Numbered from the stretch's first letter, positions 8,776-18,011 are shown. The stretch is DNA of 64,000 bases from Tabrizicola flagellatus (GCF_008271465.1 NZ_VMDU01000010.1:36563-100562); one strand, 5' to 3'. The notes: generated by a model not told the origin, from the sequence alone. Numbers and translations are program-made.

Positions 8776-10860
8776 ATGCCCGACCTGCTGATCGAGCTTT
8801 TCTCCGAGGAAATCCCGGCGCGGATGCAGGGCAGGGCCCGCGACGACCTGCGCAAGCTGGTCACCGACGGGCTGGTCGAGGCCGGGCTGACCTATGCCTC
8901 TGCCGGAGCCTTCTCCACCCCGCGCCGGCTGGTCCTGTCGGTCGAAGGGCTGACGACCGAAAGCCGCCCGGTGCGGGAAGAGCGCAAGGGTCCGGCCACA
9001 AGCGCGCCGCAGCAGGCGATCGAGGGCTTCCTGCGGTCCACCGGCCTGACGCTGGACCAGCTGGAACGGCGGGCGGACAGGAAGGGCGAGACCTTCTATG
9101 CCGTGATCGAGAAGCCCGGCCGCAAGGCGCCCGAGATCGTGGCCGAGGTTCTGGACGCCGCTATCCGCAATTTTCCCTGGCCGAAGTCGATGCGCTGGGG
9201 CTCGGGGTCCTTGCGGTGGGTGCGGCCGTTGCAGTCGATCCTGTGCATCCTGTCGGACGAGGGCGGGGCGCATGTCGTGCCGATGGAAGTTGATGGCATC
9301 AAGGCCGGCAACACGACCGAGGGCCACCGCTTCATGGGCAACGGGCGTTTCGTGGTCACGGGCTTCGACGACTATGTGGTCAAGCTGAAGCGCGCGAAGG
9401 TGGTGCTGGACAGCGCCGAGCGCGAGGCGGCGATCTGGCAGGGCGCGCAGAACCTGGCCTTCGCCGCCGGAATGGAGGTCGTGCCCGACCCCGGCCTCCT
9501 GGCCGAGGTTGCCGGGCTTGTCGAATGGCCGGTGCCGCTGATGGGGCGGATCGCGGACGATTTCCTGTCGCTGCCGCCCGAGGTGTTGCAGACCTCGATG
9601 AAGGAGCACCAGAAGTTCTTCTCGGTGCGGAACCCCAAGACCGGGCGGATCGAGGGCTTCGTGACGGTGGCCAACATCGAGGCCCCGGACGGCGGCGCGG
9701 TGATCCTGAAGGGGAACCAGAAGGTGCTGGCCGCCCGCCTGTCGGACGCGAAGTTCTTCTGGGAGAACGACCTGCGGGTGGCGAAGGCCGGGATGGGCGA
9801 GTGGGCCGAGGGGCTGAAGGCCGTGACCTTCCACGCGAAACTCGGGTCTCAGGCCGAGCGGGTGGAGCGGATCGCCGCTTTGGCTCGGGAGATTGCGCCC
9901 CTGGTCGGGGCCGATCCCGACGACGCCGAGAAGGCTGCGCGGATCGCCAAGCTGGACCTGCGGTCGGCGATGGTGGGCGAGTTCCCCGAGTTGCAGGGCG
10001 TGATGGGCCGATACTATGCGCTGGCGGCGGGGGAGAAGCCAGCGGTCGCCGACGCCGCGCGGGATCACTGGCGGCCGAAGGGGGAGGGTGACTCGGTGCC
10101 GTCCGAGCCGGTCTCGGTCGCCGTGGCGCTGGCCGACAAGATCGACACGCTGACCGGGTTCTGGGCCATCGACGAAAAGCCGACGGGGTCGAAGGATCCC
10201 TTCGCGCTACGCCGGGCGGCGTTGGGGGTGATCCGGCTGGTGCTGGGGAATGGGGTGCGGGCCTCGCTGGCAGAGATCGTGGCCTGGGGCATCGCCCGGC
10301 ACGCGGCGGCCGGTCCGCATGGGATGTCGGCCGCGCTCGACCTCCTGGCTTTCTTCCATGATCGCCTCAAGGTGTATCTCAGGGATCAGGGAATCCGCCA
10401 CGATGTCATCGACGCATGCCTCGCCATGCCGGGCAGCGATGATCTGCTGCTGCTGGTCAGGCGCGCGACGGCCTTGAGCGCGACTCTAAAGACCGAGGAC
10501 GGGTCGAACCTGTTGCAGGGCTTCAAGCGGGCGAACAACATCCTGGCTCAGGCGGAAGCGAAGGACGGGGTCGAATACTCTTTCGGCGCGGATGTGAAGT
10601 TTGCCGAGACCGAGGAGGAGCGGGCGCTCTTTGCGGCGCTCGACACCGCCGAGGCGGCGATCGCCCCGGCCATGGCGCAGGAGGATTTCGCCGCCGCCAT
10701 GGCCGCGATGGCTGCCCTCCGCGGGCCGATCGACGCCTTCTTCACCGCCGTGCAGGTGAACAGCGACAATCCGGTGGTGCGGCGCAACCGGCTGAACCTT
10801 CTGCACCGCATCCGGGCGGTCTGTTCCGGCGTCGCCGACCTGAGCCGCATCGAGGGCTGA
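8776..10860 (+). CDS. glyS: Glycyl-tRNA synthetase beta subunit
   Basis: A 694-residue beta subunit that recognises tRNA and completes the alpha2beta2 enzyme with GlyQ. It begins with the canonical MPDLLIELFSEEIPARM. Conserved parts include PPEVLQTSMKEHQKFFSV (about residue 273), the HD-like region around KLGSQAERVERIA, and VSVAVALADKIDTLTGFWAI followed by GSKDPFALRRAALG. The C-terminal part ends in the anticodon-binding-like region. Length is normal for the family. The ATG at 8776 lies two bases after the DUF6446 stop, with GAAGGAC upstream. Confidence 0.97.
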   Translation: MPDLLIELFSEEIPARMQGRARDDLRKLVTDGLVEAGLTYASAGAFSTPRRLVLSVEGLTTESRPVREERKGPATSAPQQAIEGFLRSTGLTLDQLERRADRKGETFYAVIEKPGRKAPEIVAEVLDAAIRNFPWPKSMRWGSGSLRWVRPLQSILCILSDEGGAHVVPMEVDGIKAGNTTEGHRFMGNGRFVVTGFDDYVVKLKRAKVVLDSAEREAAIWQGAQNLAFAAGMEVVPDPGLLAEVAGLVEWPVPLMGRIADDFLSLPPEVLQTSMKEHQKFFSVRNPKTGRIEGFVTVANIEAPDGGAVILKGNQKVLAARLSDAKFFWENDLRVAKAGMGEWAEGLKAVTFHAKLGSQAERVERIAALAREIAPLVGADPDDAEKAARIAKLDLRSAMVGEFPELQGVMGRYYALAAGEKPAVADAARDHWRPKGEGDSVPSEPVSVAVALADKIDTLTGFWAIDEKPTGSKDPFALRRAALGVIRLVLGNGVRASLAEIVAWGIARHAAAGPHGMSAALDLLAFFHDRLKVYLRDQGIRHDVIDACLAMPGSDDLLLLVRRATALSATLKTEDGSNLLQGFKRANNILAQAEAKDGVEYSFGADVKFAETEEERALFAALDTAEAAIAPAMAQEDFAAAMAAMAALRGPIDAFFTAVQVNSDNPVVRRNRLNLLHRIRAVCSGVADLSRIEG

Positions 10861-10889
10861 TCTTCCGCGAAGACGCCGCAGGCAGGGGC

Positions 10890-10982
10890 TCTTCCCTCCC
10901 CCCTTCGTGGGGGAGGGAGAGGGTGGGGGGCCTGTCGCGACGCCCCCCACCCCCATCCCCTCCCCACGAGGGGGAGGGGAGG
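10890..10982. repeat. Long GC-rich imperfect palindrome
   Basis: Two roughly 41-base arms, built from CCCTCCCC/GGGGAGGG and GGGTGGGGGGC/GCCCCCCACCC, are separated by a short centre around CTGTCGCGAC (10931-10940). The arms match with only a few mismatches. It lies directly after glyS and resembles the C/G-rich repeated intergenic palindromes common in alphaproteobacterial genomes. It could stop transcription, but there is no T-tract. Confidence 0.7.
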
Positions 10983-11030
10983 CGCTTGGGTCCTCCGGTT
11001 CGCGCATCGCCCAAGGATTCGTCACACGGC

Positions 11031-11071
11031 TGACATGTCACGCTTGCGTGACGGTCCTTTCGGCGTATGCT
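11031..11071 (+). promoter_or_regulatory. Overlapping palindromes on the promoter of the dikinase-like gene
   Basis: TGACATGTCA (11031-11040) is a perfect 10-bp palindrome. It overlaps GTCACGC-TT-GCGTGAC (11037-11052), a perfect 7+7 inverted repeat. The second covers a plausible -35 (TTGCGT, 11044-11049), which is followed after 16 bases by TATGCT (11066-11071). The arrangement suggests a dimeric repressor site over the promoter of the gene starting at 11095. Confidence 0.45.
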
Positions 11072-11094
11072 GCGCCTGAACATCGGGTGCCGCA

Positions 11095-13641
11095 GTGCAG
11101 AAACACGATCCCATCGCCGAATTCGCCCGGATCACGCCCTCGGCGCAGATCGCGACGGCGACGCATGGCTGGCGGGCGAAATGCCTGCAGCGGCTGGTGC
11201 GGCTGGACCTGCCGGTGCCGAAGTCGGTGGCGCTGCCGGCCTCGACCGTGCGAGCCATCGCGGCCGGTCACGGGGTGGATGTGCAGGGGATCCTCGACCA
11301 TTTCGGTGACGGGCCGCTGATCAGCGTCCGCCCCAGCCCCGCCAACCCCGACTGGGGCGGGCCGGCGACGATCCTGAACATCGGGCTGAACGCCAAGCGC
11401 CATGCCCGGCTGGCCGAGACGCATGGCGAGACGGCGGCGGATGCGCTGTATCTGCGCTTCGTCCAGGCCTACGCGATCCACGTCGCACGGCTGGACCCCG
11501 ACGTGTTCGACGGGCTGAAGCCGGGGCCGGGGGCGTTGAAGGAGGCCCTGCGCGACTACGAGGTCGAGACCGACGAACCCTTCCCGCAGGATCCCGCGCG
11601 CCAGCTGGCCGAGGTCTTGCGGTCGATGGCGCGTGCCTGGGAAGGCACCTCGGCCCGCCTGTTGCGCCAGGCCAAGGGCGCGCCCGAGGATGCGGCGCTG
11701 GGCCTGGTCGTGCAGGAGATGGCGCAGGGAATCGGGCAGGGGATCAGCGGGTCGGGCGTGATCCAGTTCGTCGATCCGGTCACCGGTCTGGCGCAGATCA
11801 CCGGGCGCTACCTGGGGCAAAGCCAGGGCCGCGACGCGCTGAAGACGACCGAGGCGCTGTATCTGACCCGCGACCCGCGCGGGCCCTCGCTGGAGGACGT
11901 GGCGCCCGAGATCTTCGCCACGCTGGTCGAATACGGTGCCACCTGCCGCACCCGCCTGCGCGAGGAGATGCAGATCGAGTTCACCATCGAGGACGGCCGG
12001 CTTGCGGTGCTCGACGCGGTGAAGGTGCAGAGGTCGGCCCGGGCGGGCCTGCGGATCGCCGTGGCGCTGGCCGAGGACGGGATCATCCCGAAGGAAGAGG
12101 CCGTCCTGCGGGTCGAGCCCCGCGCCTTGTCCGAGCTTCTCCACCACCAGGTCGATCCGCGCGGGGAACGCGACGTGATCGCGCGGGGCATCGCGGCCTC
12201 GCCCGGCGCGGCGACGGGGGTTCTGGTCTTTTCCTCGAGCGCGGCGCAGGCAGCGGCGGCGCGGGGCGAGGCCTGCATCCTCGTCCGCCGCGAGACCGCG
12301 CCCGAGGACATCCGCGGCATGCATTCGGCGGTGGCGGTGCTGACGGAACGCGGCGGCATGACCAGCCATGCGGCGGTGATCGCGCGCGGGCTGGGGCTGC
12401 CCTGCGTGGTGGGGGCCTCGGACCTGCGGCTGGATGTCCGCGACCGCAAGATGGTCGCGGCGGATGGGCGGGTCTTCCGCGAGGGCGACTTGGTGACCCT
12501 GGACGGCTCCAAGGGCGAGGCGCTGGCCGGCGCGGCCGAGATGCTGCCCCCGGCGCTGGACGACAGTTTCCGCCGGCTGCTCTCCTGGGCCGACGAGGTG
12601 CGCGACATCGGGGTGCGCGCCAATGCCGACACGCCCTCGGACGCCGAGACCGCTCGCAAGTTCGAGGCCGAGGGCATCGGCCTGTGCCGCACGGAACACA
12701 TGTTCTTCGACGAGGACCGTCTGGTCGTCATGCGCGAGATGATCTTCGCCGATGCGCCGGGCGACCGGGCGGCGGCGCTGGCGCGGCTTTTGCCGATGCA
12801 GCGGGCGGATTTCGTGCAGCTATTTGAAATCATGCAGGGATTGCCGGTCTGCATCCGTCTGTTCGACCCGCCGCTGCACGAATTCCTGCCCCAGACGCGC
12901 GAGGGCCTGCGCGAGCTGGCCGAGGCGCTGGACCGCCCGCTGTCCGAAGTCACCCGCCGGGCCGAGGCGCTGACCGAAGTGAACCCCATGCTGGGGATGC
13001 GCGGGGTGCGGCTGGGGGTGGTTCTGCCGGAAATCTACGACATGCAGGCGCAGGCGATCTTCGAGGCGACGCTGGAATCGGCCCGCCGCGGCGCCCCGGT
13101 CGTGCCCGAGATCATGATTCCGCTGGTCAGCGCCCGCCGCGAGGTGGAGCTGATCAAGACCCGGATCGACGCCGTCGCCGCCATGGTGCGCACCAGGGCT
13201 GGAGCCGGTTTCGACTTCAAGCTGGGTGTCATGGTCGAAACCCCGCGCGCGGCGCTGCGAGCGGGCGACATCGCCCAGCATGCGGCCTTCCTCTCCTTCG
13301 GCACCAACGACCTGACGCAGATGACCTATGGCCTGAGCCGCGACGACGCGGGGCGGTTCATGAACACCTATGTCCGGCAGGGCGTCTTCCCCGAGGATCC
13401 CTTCCACATCCTCGACGTGGACGGGGTGGGAGAGCTGTTGCACATCGGGGCCGAGCGGGGCCGCAAGACACGGAAAGATCTGACACTTTCGATCTGCGGC
13501 GAACACGGCGGCAACCCGGAATCCATCGATTTCTGCCGCCGCGCCGGGTTCGACTATGTCTCCTGCTCGCCCTACCGGGTGCCCATGGCCCGGCTGGCCG
13601 CGGCGCACCTTGCGCTGGCAGATCGAAAGAAAACCGTTTAA
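11095..13641 (+). CDS. PEP-utilising enzyme, pyruvate phosphate dikinase-like
   Basis: An 848-residue cytosolic protein built like pyruvate phosphate dikinase. The N-terminal nucleotide-binding part (1-340) is divergent. The phosphohistidine domain has H425 in RGGMTSHAAVIARGLGLPC, and the C-terminal PEP/pyruvate barrel has GLCRTEHMFF, FGTNDLTQMTYGLSRDD and catalytic C801 in SICGEHGG. The swivelling His and barrel residues look intact, but the N-terminal loop is SVRPSPANPDWGGPATILN where true PPDK has an RSGA...GMMDT loop. It may be PPDK with altered phosphate-donor handling or a related dikinase, so no symbol is given. The GTG start at 11095 fits the promoter at 11044-11071. Confidence 0.82.
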   Translation: MQKHDPIAEFARITPSAQIATATHGWRAKCLQRLVRLDLPVPKSVALPASTVRAIAAGHGVDVQGILDHFGDGPLISVRPSPANPDWGGPATILNIGLNAKRHARLAETHGETAADALYLRFVQAYAIHVARLDPDVFDGLKPGPGALKEALRDYEVETDEPFPQDPARQLAEVLRSMARAWEGTSARLLRQAKGAPEDAALGLVVQEMAQGIGQGISGSGVIQFVDPVTGLAQITGRYLGQSQGRDALKTTEALYLTRDPRGPSLEDVAPEIFATLVEYGATCRTRLREEMQIEFTIEDGRLAVLDAVKVQRSARAGLRIAVALAEDGIIPKEEAVLRVEPRALSELLHHQVDPRGERDVIARGIAASPGAATGVLVFSSSAAQAAAARGEACILVRRETAPEDIRGMHSAVAVLTERGGMTSHAAVIARGLGLPCVVGASDLRLDVRDRKMVAADGRVFREGDLVTLDGSKGEALAGAAEMLPPALDDSFRRLLSWADEVRDIGVRANADTPSDAETARKFEAEGIGLCRTEHMFFDEDRLVVMREMIFADAPGDRAAALARLLPMQRADFVQLFEIMQGLPVCIRLFDPPLHEFLPQTREGLRELAEALDRPLSEVTRRAEALTEVNPMLGMRGVRLGVVLPEIYDMQAQAIFEATLESARRGAPVVPEIMIPLVSARREVELIKTRIDAVAAMVRTRAGAGFDFKLGVMVETPRAALRAGDIAQHAAFLSFGTNDLTQMTYGLSRDDAGRFMNTYVRQGVFPEDPFHILDVDGVGELLHIGAERGRKTRKDLTLSICGEHGGNPESIDFCRRAGFDYVSCSPYRVPMARLAAAHLALADRKKTV

Positions 13642-13819
13642 GAACAATTAATTGTAGCGAATTCTTAAGTATTTTCGGCGGTATTTCGCTCATGCAGCAT
13701 GGATTTTCGTTGTAATTCTGCAACAGTGGTGGACCCGCCCCGCCGCCTCGCCTAACTGCCCCGCTGCTTGGCCCAAGGCGGGGGAACTTCCGCCGGGAAA
13801 CCAAAGACGGAAGAGCAGA
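13642..13819. promoter_or_regulatory. AT-rich promoter region before the cell wall hydrolase
   Basis: This gap is much more AT-rich than its surroundings and contains three TTAA words, at 13638-13641 (overlapping the dikinase stop), 13648-13651 and 13665-13668. The first pair is spaced by six, not seven, bases, so it is only a near match to a CtrA box. It most likely holds the promoter of the hydrolase gene. Confidence 0.35.
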
Positions 13820-14443
13820 ATGATACGCAACCTAGCGACGCTGGCGCTGGCCCTGGGCCTGGCGATCGGCCCGGCAATGGCGGAGACCGGCTGGAAGGCC
13901 AGCATGTTCGGATTGACGCCCATTCCGGCCTCTTACGGCACCGAGCTGAAGCGGCTTCCCGCCCCCGATCTTTCGGCCACGCTGCCCGCCGATGCCCTGA
14001 CCGGGGGCATCACCGAGGACTGGCTGATGGCCCAGCCCGCGCCTTCGGGCGATGCCGAGTGGCAATGCCTGACCGAGGCGCTGTACTTCGAGGCGCGCGG
14101 CGAAAGCCTGGAAGGCCAGATCGCCGTGGCCGAGGTGATCCTGAACCGGAAGGACAGCCCGCTTTACCCGCGCACGGTCTGCGGCGTGGTCAAGCAGCGC
14201 GTGGGCAACGACTGCCAGTTCTCCTATGTCTGCAACGGCCGCACGAAGATGCGCGAGCGCGAGGCGGCGGACCTTGCCGGCCGGATCGCCCGCGCCATGC
14301 TGGACGGGGCGCCGCGCCGGCTGACCGAAGGGGCGACCCATTTCCATACAAGGGGCGTGAGGCCCGGCTGGTCCAAGCGCTTTCCCCGCACCGCCTCGAT
14401 CGGGGCGCATGTGTTCTACCGCCAGCCCGGCTCGCGCGGGTGA
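13820..14443 (+). CDS. Secreted SleB-type cell wall hydrolase
   Basis: The 207-residue product has a signal peptide (1-21, ending GPAMAE) and a Hydrolase_2 (SleB/CwlJ) domain from about residue 80. That domain contains the conserved run CLTEALYFEARGESLEGQIA (glutamates E86 and E91), AVAEVILNR, CGVVKQRVGNDCQFSY and GATHFHT. Such enzymes cleave peptidoglycan in the periplasm as lytic transglycosylases or amidases. GGAAGAG precedes the ATG at 13820. The AT-rich upstream region suggests its own promoter; it is separated by 86 bases from folB, with which it is unlikely to share a function. Confidence 0.9.
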   Translation: MIRNLATLALALGLAIGPAMAETGWKASMFGLTPIPASYGTELKRLPAPDLSATLPADALTGGITEDWLMAQPAPSGDAEWQCLTEALYFEARGESLEGQIAVAEVILNRKDSPLYPRTVCGVVKQRVGNDCQFSYVCNGRTKMREREAADLAGRIARAMLDGAPRRLTEGATHFHTRGVRPGWSKRFPRTASIGAHVFYRQPGSRG

Positions 14444-14529
14444 TGTCGCCAATCGCGGCTTCCCCGACGCCTTCCCGCTTGGCCCGCGCGCCGCGCGTGG
14501 TATGAGGGGCCGAACGGCGGAGGACCCCG

Positions 14530-15432
14530 ATGAGCGACATAGAGCTGGCTTTCGCCCATCCCGAGGATCGGGCCGAGGCATCCGCCGGGGCGGCCCCGCG
14601 CGACCGGATCAGCCTGCGCGACCACATCGTCGAGGCCGAGATCGGCGCCTTCCAGAAGGAACGCGGCCACAAGCAGCGCCTTCGCTTCAACGTGGTGGTC
14701 GAGGTGCGCCCGGTGACCGGGCCGCTTGAGGACGACGTGGACCGGATCCTGTCCTACGACCGTATCACCGAGGCCATCGCCGCCGAACTCGCCGCCGAGC
14801 GGCTGAACCTTCTGGAGACGCTGGCCGAGCGGGTGGCGGAACGGATCCTGGCAGAACCCGCCGCGATGCGGGTCTTCATCCGCATCGAGAAGCTCGACAT
14901 CGGCCCCTATGCCCTTGGGGTGGAGATCGCCCGCTCGCGCGCCGAGATCCCGGTGCAGCGGGCCGGGCGCGACGGGATGGAGGCGGTGCACCCGCTGGTC
15001 GTTCATCTGGACAATGCCACGATCCAGGCGCCGGACCTGTCGGCGCGGCTGGATGCGCTGCAGGCCGAGGGGCTGCCGATGATCCTGACCGTGGGCCTGC
15101 CGGACCTTGCCCGCCCGGTGACCGGGCACAAGCCGACCCAGCGCCGGGTGGACCTCCTGGCGATCGAGCAGAACGCCTGGACGCTCGCCGCGCGCGACCC
15201 GCGCTGCGTGGTGGTGGCGACGCGGACCGAGATCGACTGGGCGATGAAGCGCGGGCAGACGGTGGTCTGGGCGCCCTCGAAACTGGTGTTGGACGCGGTG
15301 GATGGGCCGAAGGGGACCGATCCGGTGGGCCTGGCGCTGTGGCTTGCGGAAACGATGTCGGCCACGGCGCTGGTTGTTCACGGTGAGGTTGCAGTCCCGG
15401 CGGGAAGCCGCGTTCCGGTGCGGCGGGCCTGA
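14530..15432 (+). CDS. folB: Dihydroneopterin aldolase with C-terminal extension
   Basis: A 300-residue protein. Residues 20-140 are a FolB tunnelling-fold domain (ISLRDHIVEAEIGAFQKERG, VDRILSYDRITEAIAAEL, LNLLETLAERVAERIL) that converts dihydroneopterin to 6-hydroxymethyl-dihydropterin. Normal FolB is about 120 residues. Here about 150 more follow, with IQAPDLSARLDALQAEGLPM, AIEQNAWTLAARDPRCVVVA and DWAMKRGQTVVWAPSKLVL, which I cannot assign. GGCGGAGGA precedes the ATG. It lies 45 bases upstream of folP, so they are probably co-transcribed. The extension seems typical of Rhodobacterales but its role is not obvious. Confidence 0.88.
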   Translation: MSDIELAFAHPEDRAEASAGAAPRDRISLRDHIVEAEIGAFQKERGHKQRLRFNVVVEVRPVTGPLEDDVDRILSYDRITEAIAAELAAERLNLLETLAERVAERILAEPAAMRVFIRIEKLDIGPYALGVEIARSRAEIPVQRAGRDGMEAVHPLVVHLDNATIQAPDLSARLDALQAEGLPMILTVGLPDLARPVTGHKPTQRRVDLLAIEQNAWTLAARDPRCVVVATRTEIDWAMKRGQTVVWAPSKLVLDAVDGPKGTDPVGLALWLAETMSATALVVHGEVAVPAGSRVPVRRA

Positions 15433-15477
15433 GGCTTCCCCCTTGAAAAGCCGGCGGGCTTCGGCCACTCCGGGGCC

Positions 15478-16497
15478 ATGGAATACTTTCGCCCGATTGC
15501 GATGACCGATCCGGCCCGGCCTGCCGGAGCCTTCGCGCTGGCCGGCGGCTGGTGCTGGTTCGACCGGGTCGAGGTTCTGTCGCGCGCGGCGCAGGGCCGG
15601 ATCATCCCGGCCTCCGAAGTGCCTGCGCCGGTCCTGCACCGCCTGACTGCACCGCGCCCCGCCTTTGCCGGGCTGACGCTGGACCGCCCGCGCCTGATGG
15701 GCATCCTGAACGTGACGCCCGACAGTTTCTCGGACGGGGGCCGGTTCCTTGCACCCGAGGCGGCGCTGGCGCAGGCGCAAGCCATGGCCGCGGGGGCCGA
15801 GATCATCGACGTGGGCGGCGAAAGCACCCGCCCCGGCGCCGCCGAAGTGCCAGCGGAGGAAGAGATCGCCCGCACCGCCCCGGTGATCCGGACCTTGCGG
15901 GATGGCGGGCTGGGCGCACCCATCAGCATCGACACCCGCAAGGCGCTGGTGGCCGAGGCGGCGCTGGCGGCGGGGGCGAGCATCGTCAACGATGTCTCGG
16001 CTTTCGATTTCGACCCGACACTGGGGCCGCTGGTCTCCAGGTTGTCGGCCCCCGTCGTGCTGATGCATGCCCAGGGCGTGCCGGCGACGATGCAGGACAA
16101 TCCGCTCTACGGCGACGTGCTTCTGGATGTCTATGACGCTCTGGCCCAGCGGCTGGCACGGGCCGAGGCGCTGGGGATCGACCGGACGCGGATAGTGCTC
16201 GACCCCGGCATCGGCTTCGGCAAGACGCAGGCCCACAATCTTGCGCTGATCCGCGGGCTGTCGCTGTTTCACGGCCTGGGCTGTGCGATCCTGATGGGAA
16301 CGTCGCGCAAGCGCTTCATCGGCGCGATCGGCCGGGCCGAGGCGCCCGAGACTCGCGCGCCGGGCTCGATTGCCACTGCGCTGGCCGGGGTGGCGCAGGG
16401 GGTGCAGGTCCTGCGCGTGCATGACGTGGCCGAGACGCGGCAGGCGCTGCGACTGTGGCAGGCGCTGAACACCGATCATCTGGAGGACGAGGCATGA
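15478..16497 (+). CDS. folP: Dihydropteroate synthase
   Basis: A 339-residue cytosolic enzyme joining 6-hydroxymethyl-dihydropterin diphosphate with p-aminobenzoate. TIM-barrel signatures are clear: [17 protein letters not shown] (from about residue 74), [60 protein letters not shown] and [10 protein letters not shown]. About 70 extra N-terminal residues precede the barrel, making it longer than the usual 280. The stop overlaps the glmM start (ATGA). It sits between folB and glmM in one operon. This is the target of sulfonamides in most bacteria. Confidence 0.95.
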   Translation: MEYFRPIAMTDPARPAGAFALAGGWCWFDRVEVLSRAAQGRIIPASEVPAPVLHRLTAPRPAFAGLTLDRPRLMGILNVTPDSFSDGGRFLAPEAALAQAQAMAAGAEIIDVGGESTRPGAAEVPAEEEIARTAPVIRTLRDGGLGAPISIDTRKALVAEAALAAGASIVNDVSAFDFDPTLGPLVSRLSAPVVLMHAQGVPATMQDNPLYGDVLLDVYDALAQRLARAEALGIDRTRIVLDPGIGFGKTQAHNLALIRGLSLFHGLGCAILMGTSRKRFIGAIGRAEAPETRAPGSIATALAGVAQGVQVLRVHDVAETRQALRLWQALNTDHLEDEA

Positions 16498-17837
16498 GCC
16501 GCAAGCTTTTCGGCACCGATGGCGTGAGGGGCAGGGCAAACAGCTGGCCGATGACGGCGGAGCTGGCCTTGAAACTGGGCGCGGCGGCGGGGCGCTATTT
16601 CCGCCGCGACGGATCGGGCGCGCATCGGGTGGTGATCGGCAAGGACACGCGGCTGTCCGGCTACATGCTGGAGAACGCGCTGACCGCGGGGTTCTGTTCC
16701 ACGGGCATGAACGTGCTGCTTCTGGGCCCGGTGCCGACACCGGCGGTAGGGTTCCTGACCAAGTCGATGCGGGCCGATGTCGGCGTGATGATCTCGGCCA
16801 GCCACAACCCGCACCAGGACAACGGGATCAAGTTCTTCGGCCCGGACGGCTTCAAGCTGTCGGATGCCGCCGAGGCAGAGATCGAAGCGATGATCGAGGG
16901 CGAAATCGCCCCCGCAAAGCCGGAAAACATCGGCCGTGCCAAGCGGATCGAGGACGGGCGCGGCAGATACGAGGAGTTCGTCAAGACGAGCTTCCCGACC
17001 GGCCTGCGGCTGGACGGGCTGAAGGTGGTGGTGGACTGCGCGAACGGGGCGGCCTACCGCACCGCGCCCGAGGTGCTGTGGGAGCTGGGCGCCGAAGTCA
17101 TCCCGATCGGGACGGCGCCGAACGGAACCAACATCAATGACCGCTGCGGCTCGACCCATACCGACACGGCGGCCGAGGCGGTGGTGGCCCATGGCGCGCA
17201 TGTGGGCCTCGCGCTGGATGGCGATGCCGACCGGATCATGATCCTGGACGAGACCGGCCGGGTGGCGGACGGGGATCAGATCATGGCGCTCCTGGCGGCG
17301 CGCTGGGCGGACGAGGGACGCTTGCAGGGCGGGGCGCTGGTCGCGACGGTGATGTCGAACCTGGGGCTGGAGCGGTTCCTCGCGGCCCGCGGCCTTCGGC
17401 TGGAGCGGACGGCGGTCGGCGACCGCTATGTGGTGGAACGGATGCGGGAGGGCGGCTTCAACCTGGGCGGCGAGCAGTCGGGCCACATCGTGATGACCGA
17501 CTATGCCACCACCGGTGACGGGCTTGTGGCCGGCTTGCAGTTCCTGGCCGAGATGGTGCGCACCGGCAGGCCCGCATCGGAGCTGACCCGCAGCTTCGAG
17601 ACGGTGCCGCAGCTTCTGAAGAACGTCCGCTTTTCGGCCGGAGCGCGGCCCCTGGACGTCGCCTCGGTCCGGCAGGTGATCGAGGGCGCCGAGCGGCGGA
17701 TCGAGGGGCGGGGGCGGATCCTGATCCGCAAGTCGGGAACCGAGCCGCTGATCCGGGTGATGGCCGAATGCGAGGACGAGGCGCTGCTGGTCGCGGTGGT
17801 GGACGAGATCGTGGGCGCGGTGGAAGCGGCGGTCTGA
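16494..17837 (+). CDS. glmM: Phosphoglucosamine mutase
   Basis: A 447-residue enzyme that converts glucosamine-6-phosphate to glucosamine-1-phosphate for peptidoglycan and LPS precursors. The N-terminus [16 protein letters not shown], the phosphoserine loop [20 protein letters not shown], the metal loop [13 protein letters not shown] and the C-terminal phosphate loop [14 protein letters not shown] are all present. Length is standard. The ATG at 16494 overlaps the folP stop by four bases, so translation is coupled. folP-glmM adjacency is a common bacterial arrangement. Confidence 0.97.
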   Translation: MSRKLFGTDGVRGRANSWPMTAELALKLGAAAGRYFRRDGSGAHRVVIGKDTRLSGYMLENALTAGFCSTGMNVLLLGPVPTPAVGFLTKSMRADVGVMISASHNPHQDNGIKFFGPDGFKLSDAAEAEIEAMIEGEIAPAKPENIGRAKRIEDGRGRYEEFVKTSFPTGLRLDGLKVVVDCANGAAYRTAPEVLWELGAEVIPIGTAPNGTNINDRCGSTHTDTAAEAVVAHGAHVGLALDGDADRIMILDETGRVADGDQIMALLAARWADEGRLQGGALVATVMSNLGLERFLAARGLRLERTAVGDRYVVERMREGGFNLGGEQSGHIVMTDYATTGDGLVAGLQFLAEMVRTGRPASELTRSFETVPQLLKNVRFSAGARPLDVASVRQVIEGAERRIEGRGRILIRKSGTEPLIRVMAECEDEALLVAVVDEIVGAVEAAV

Positions 17838-17845
17838 GCCGGGAC

Positions 17846-17893
17846 TGTCCACGGTGGACATTTCCGGATTTCAAAACAAAGTCAAGGCTTTGT
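17846..17893 (+). terminator. Possible glmM terminator hairpins
   Basis: TGTCCAC-G-GTGGACA (17846-17860) forms a 7-bp hairpin followed by TTTCC. A weaker one, ACAAAG-TCAAGG-CTTTGT (17876-17893), is followed by GATTTT. They lie 9-56 bases after the glmM stop. Either may end the folB-folP-glmM transcript. Confidence 0.4.
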
Positions 17894-17902
17894 GATTTTC
17901 CA

Positions 17903-17917
17903 TTAACCTGGTCTTAA
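17903..17917. promoter_or_regulatory. CtrA-type binding box
   Basis: TTAACCTGGTCTTAA is a perfect TTAA-N7-TTAA, the binding word of the alphaproteobacterial response regulator CtrA. It lies 95 bases before the ATG of the secreted unknown at 18012, in an unusually AT-rich patch. TTAA is rare in this GC-rich window. Confidence 0.5.
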
Positions 17918-18011
17918 GCTTTTTCGCGCAAGCCTCCCTCCGGCTTTCCGGCCTTGCGCGGGGATGGCGGGGCGGGCAGGATCCGGGGCCATGCAACGAC
18001 GGGAGGAGCGG

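Noticed and set aside
11038..12699. 553-codon antisense frame under the dikinase-like gene
   Set aside because: His/Arg/Gln-rich translation without motifs; the plus-strand product is clearly conserved.
13638..13668. TTAA cluster as a CtrA box
   Set aside because: Spacings are 6 and 13 bases, not 7; kept only as an AT-rich promoter region.
14416..16740. 774-codon antisense frame across folB-folP
   Set aside because: It spans two recognised genes in the opposite strand and has no domain.
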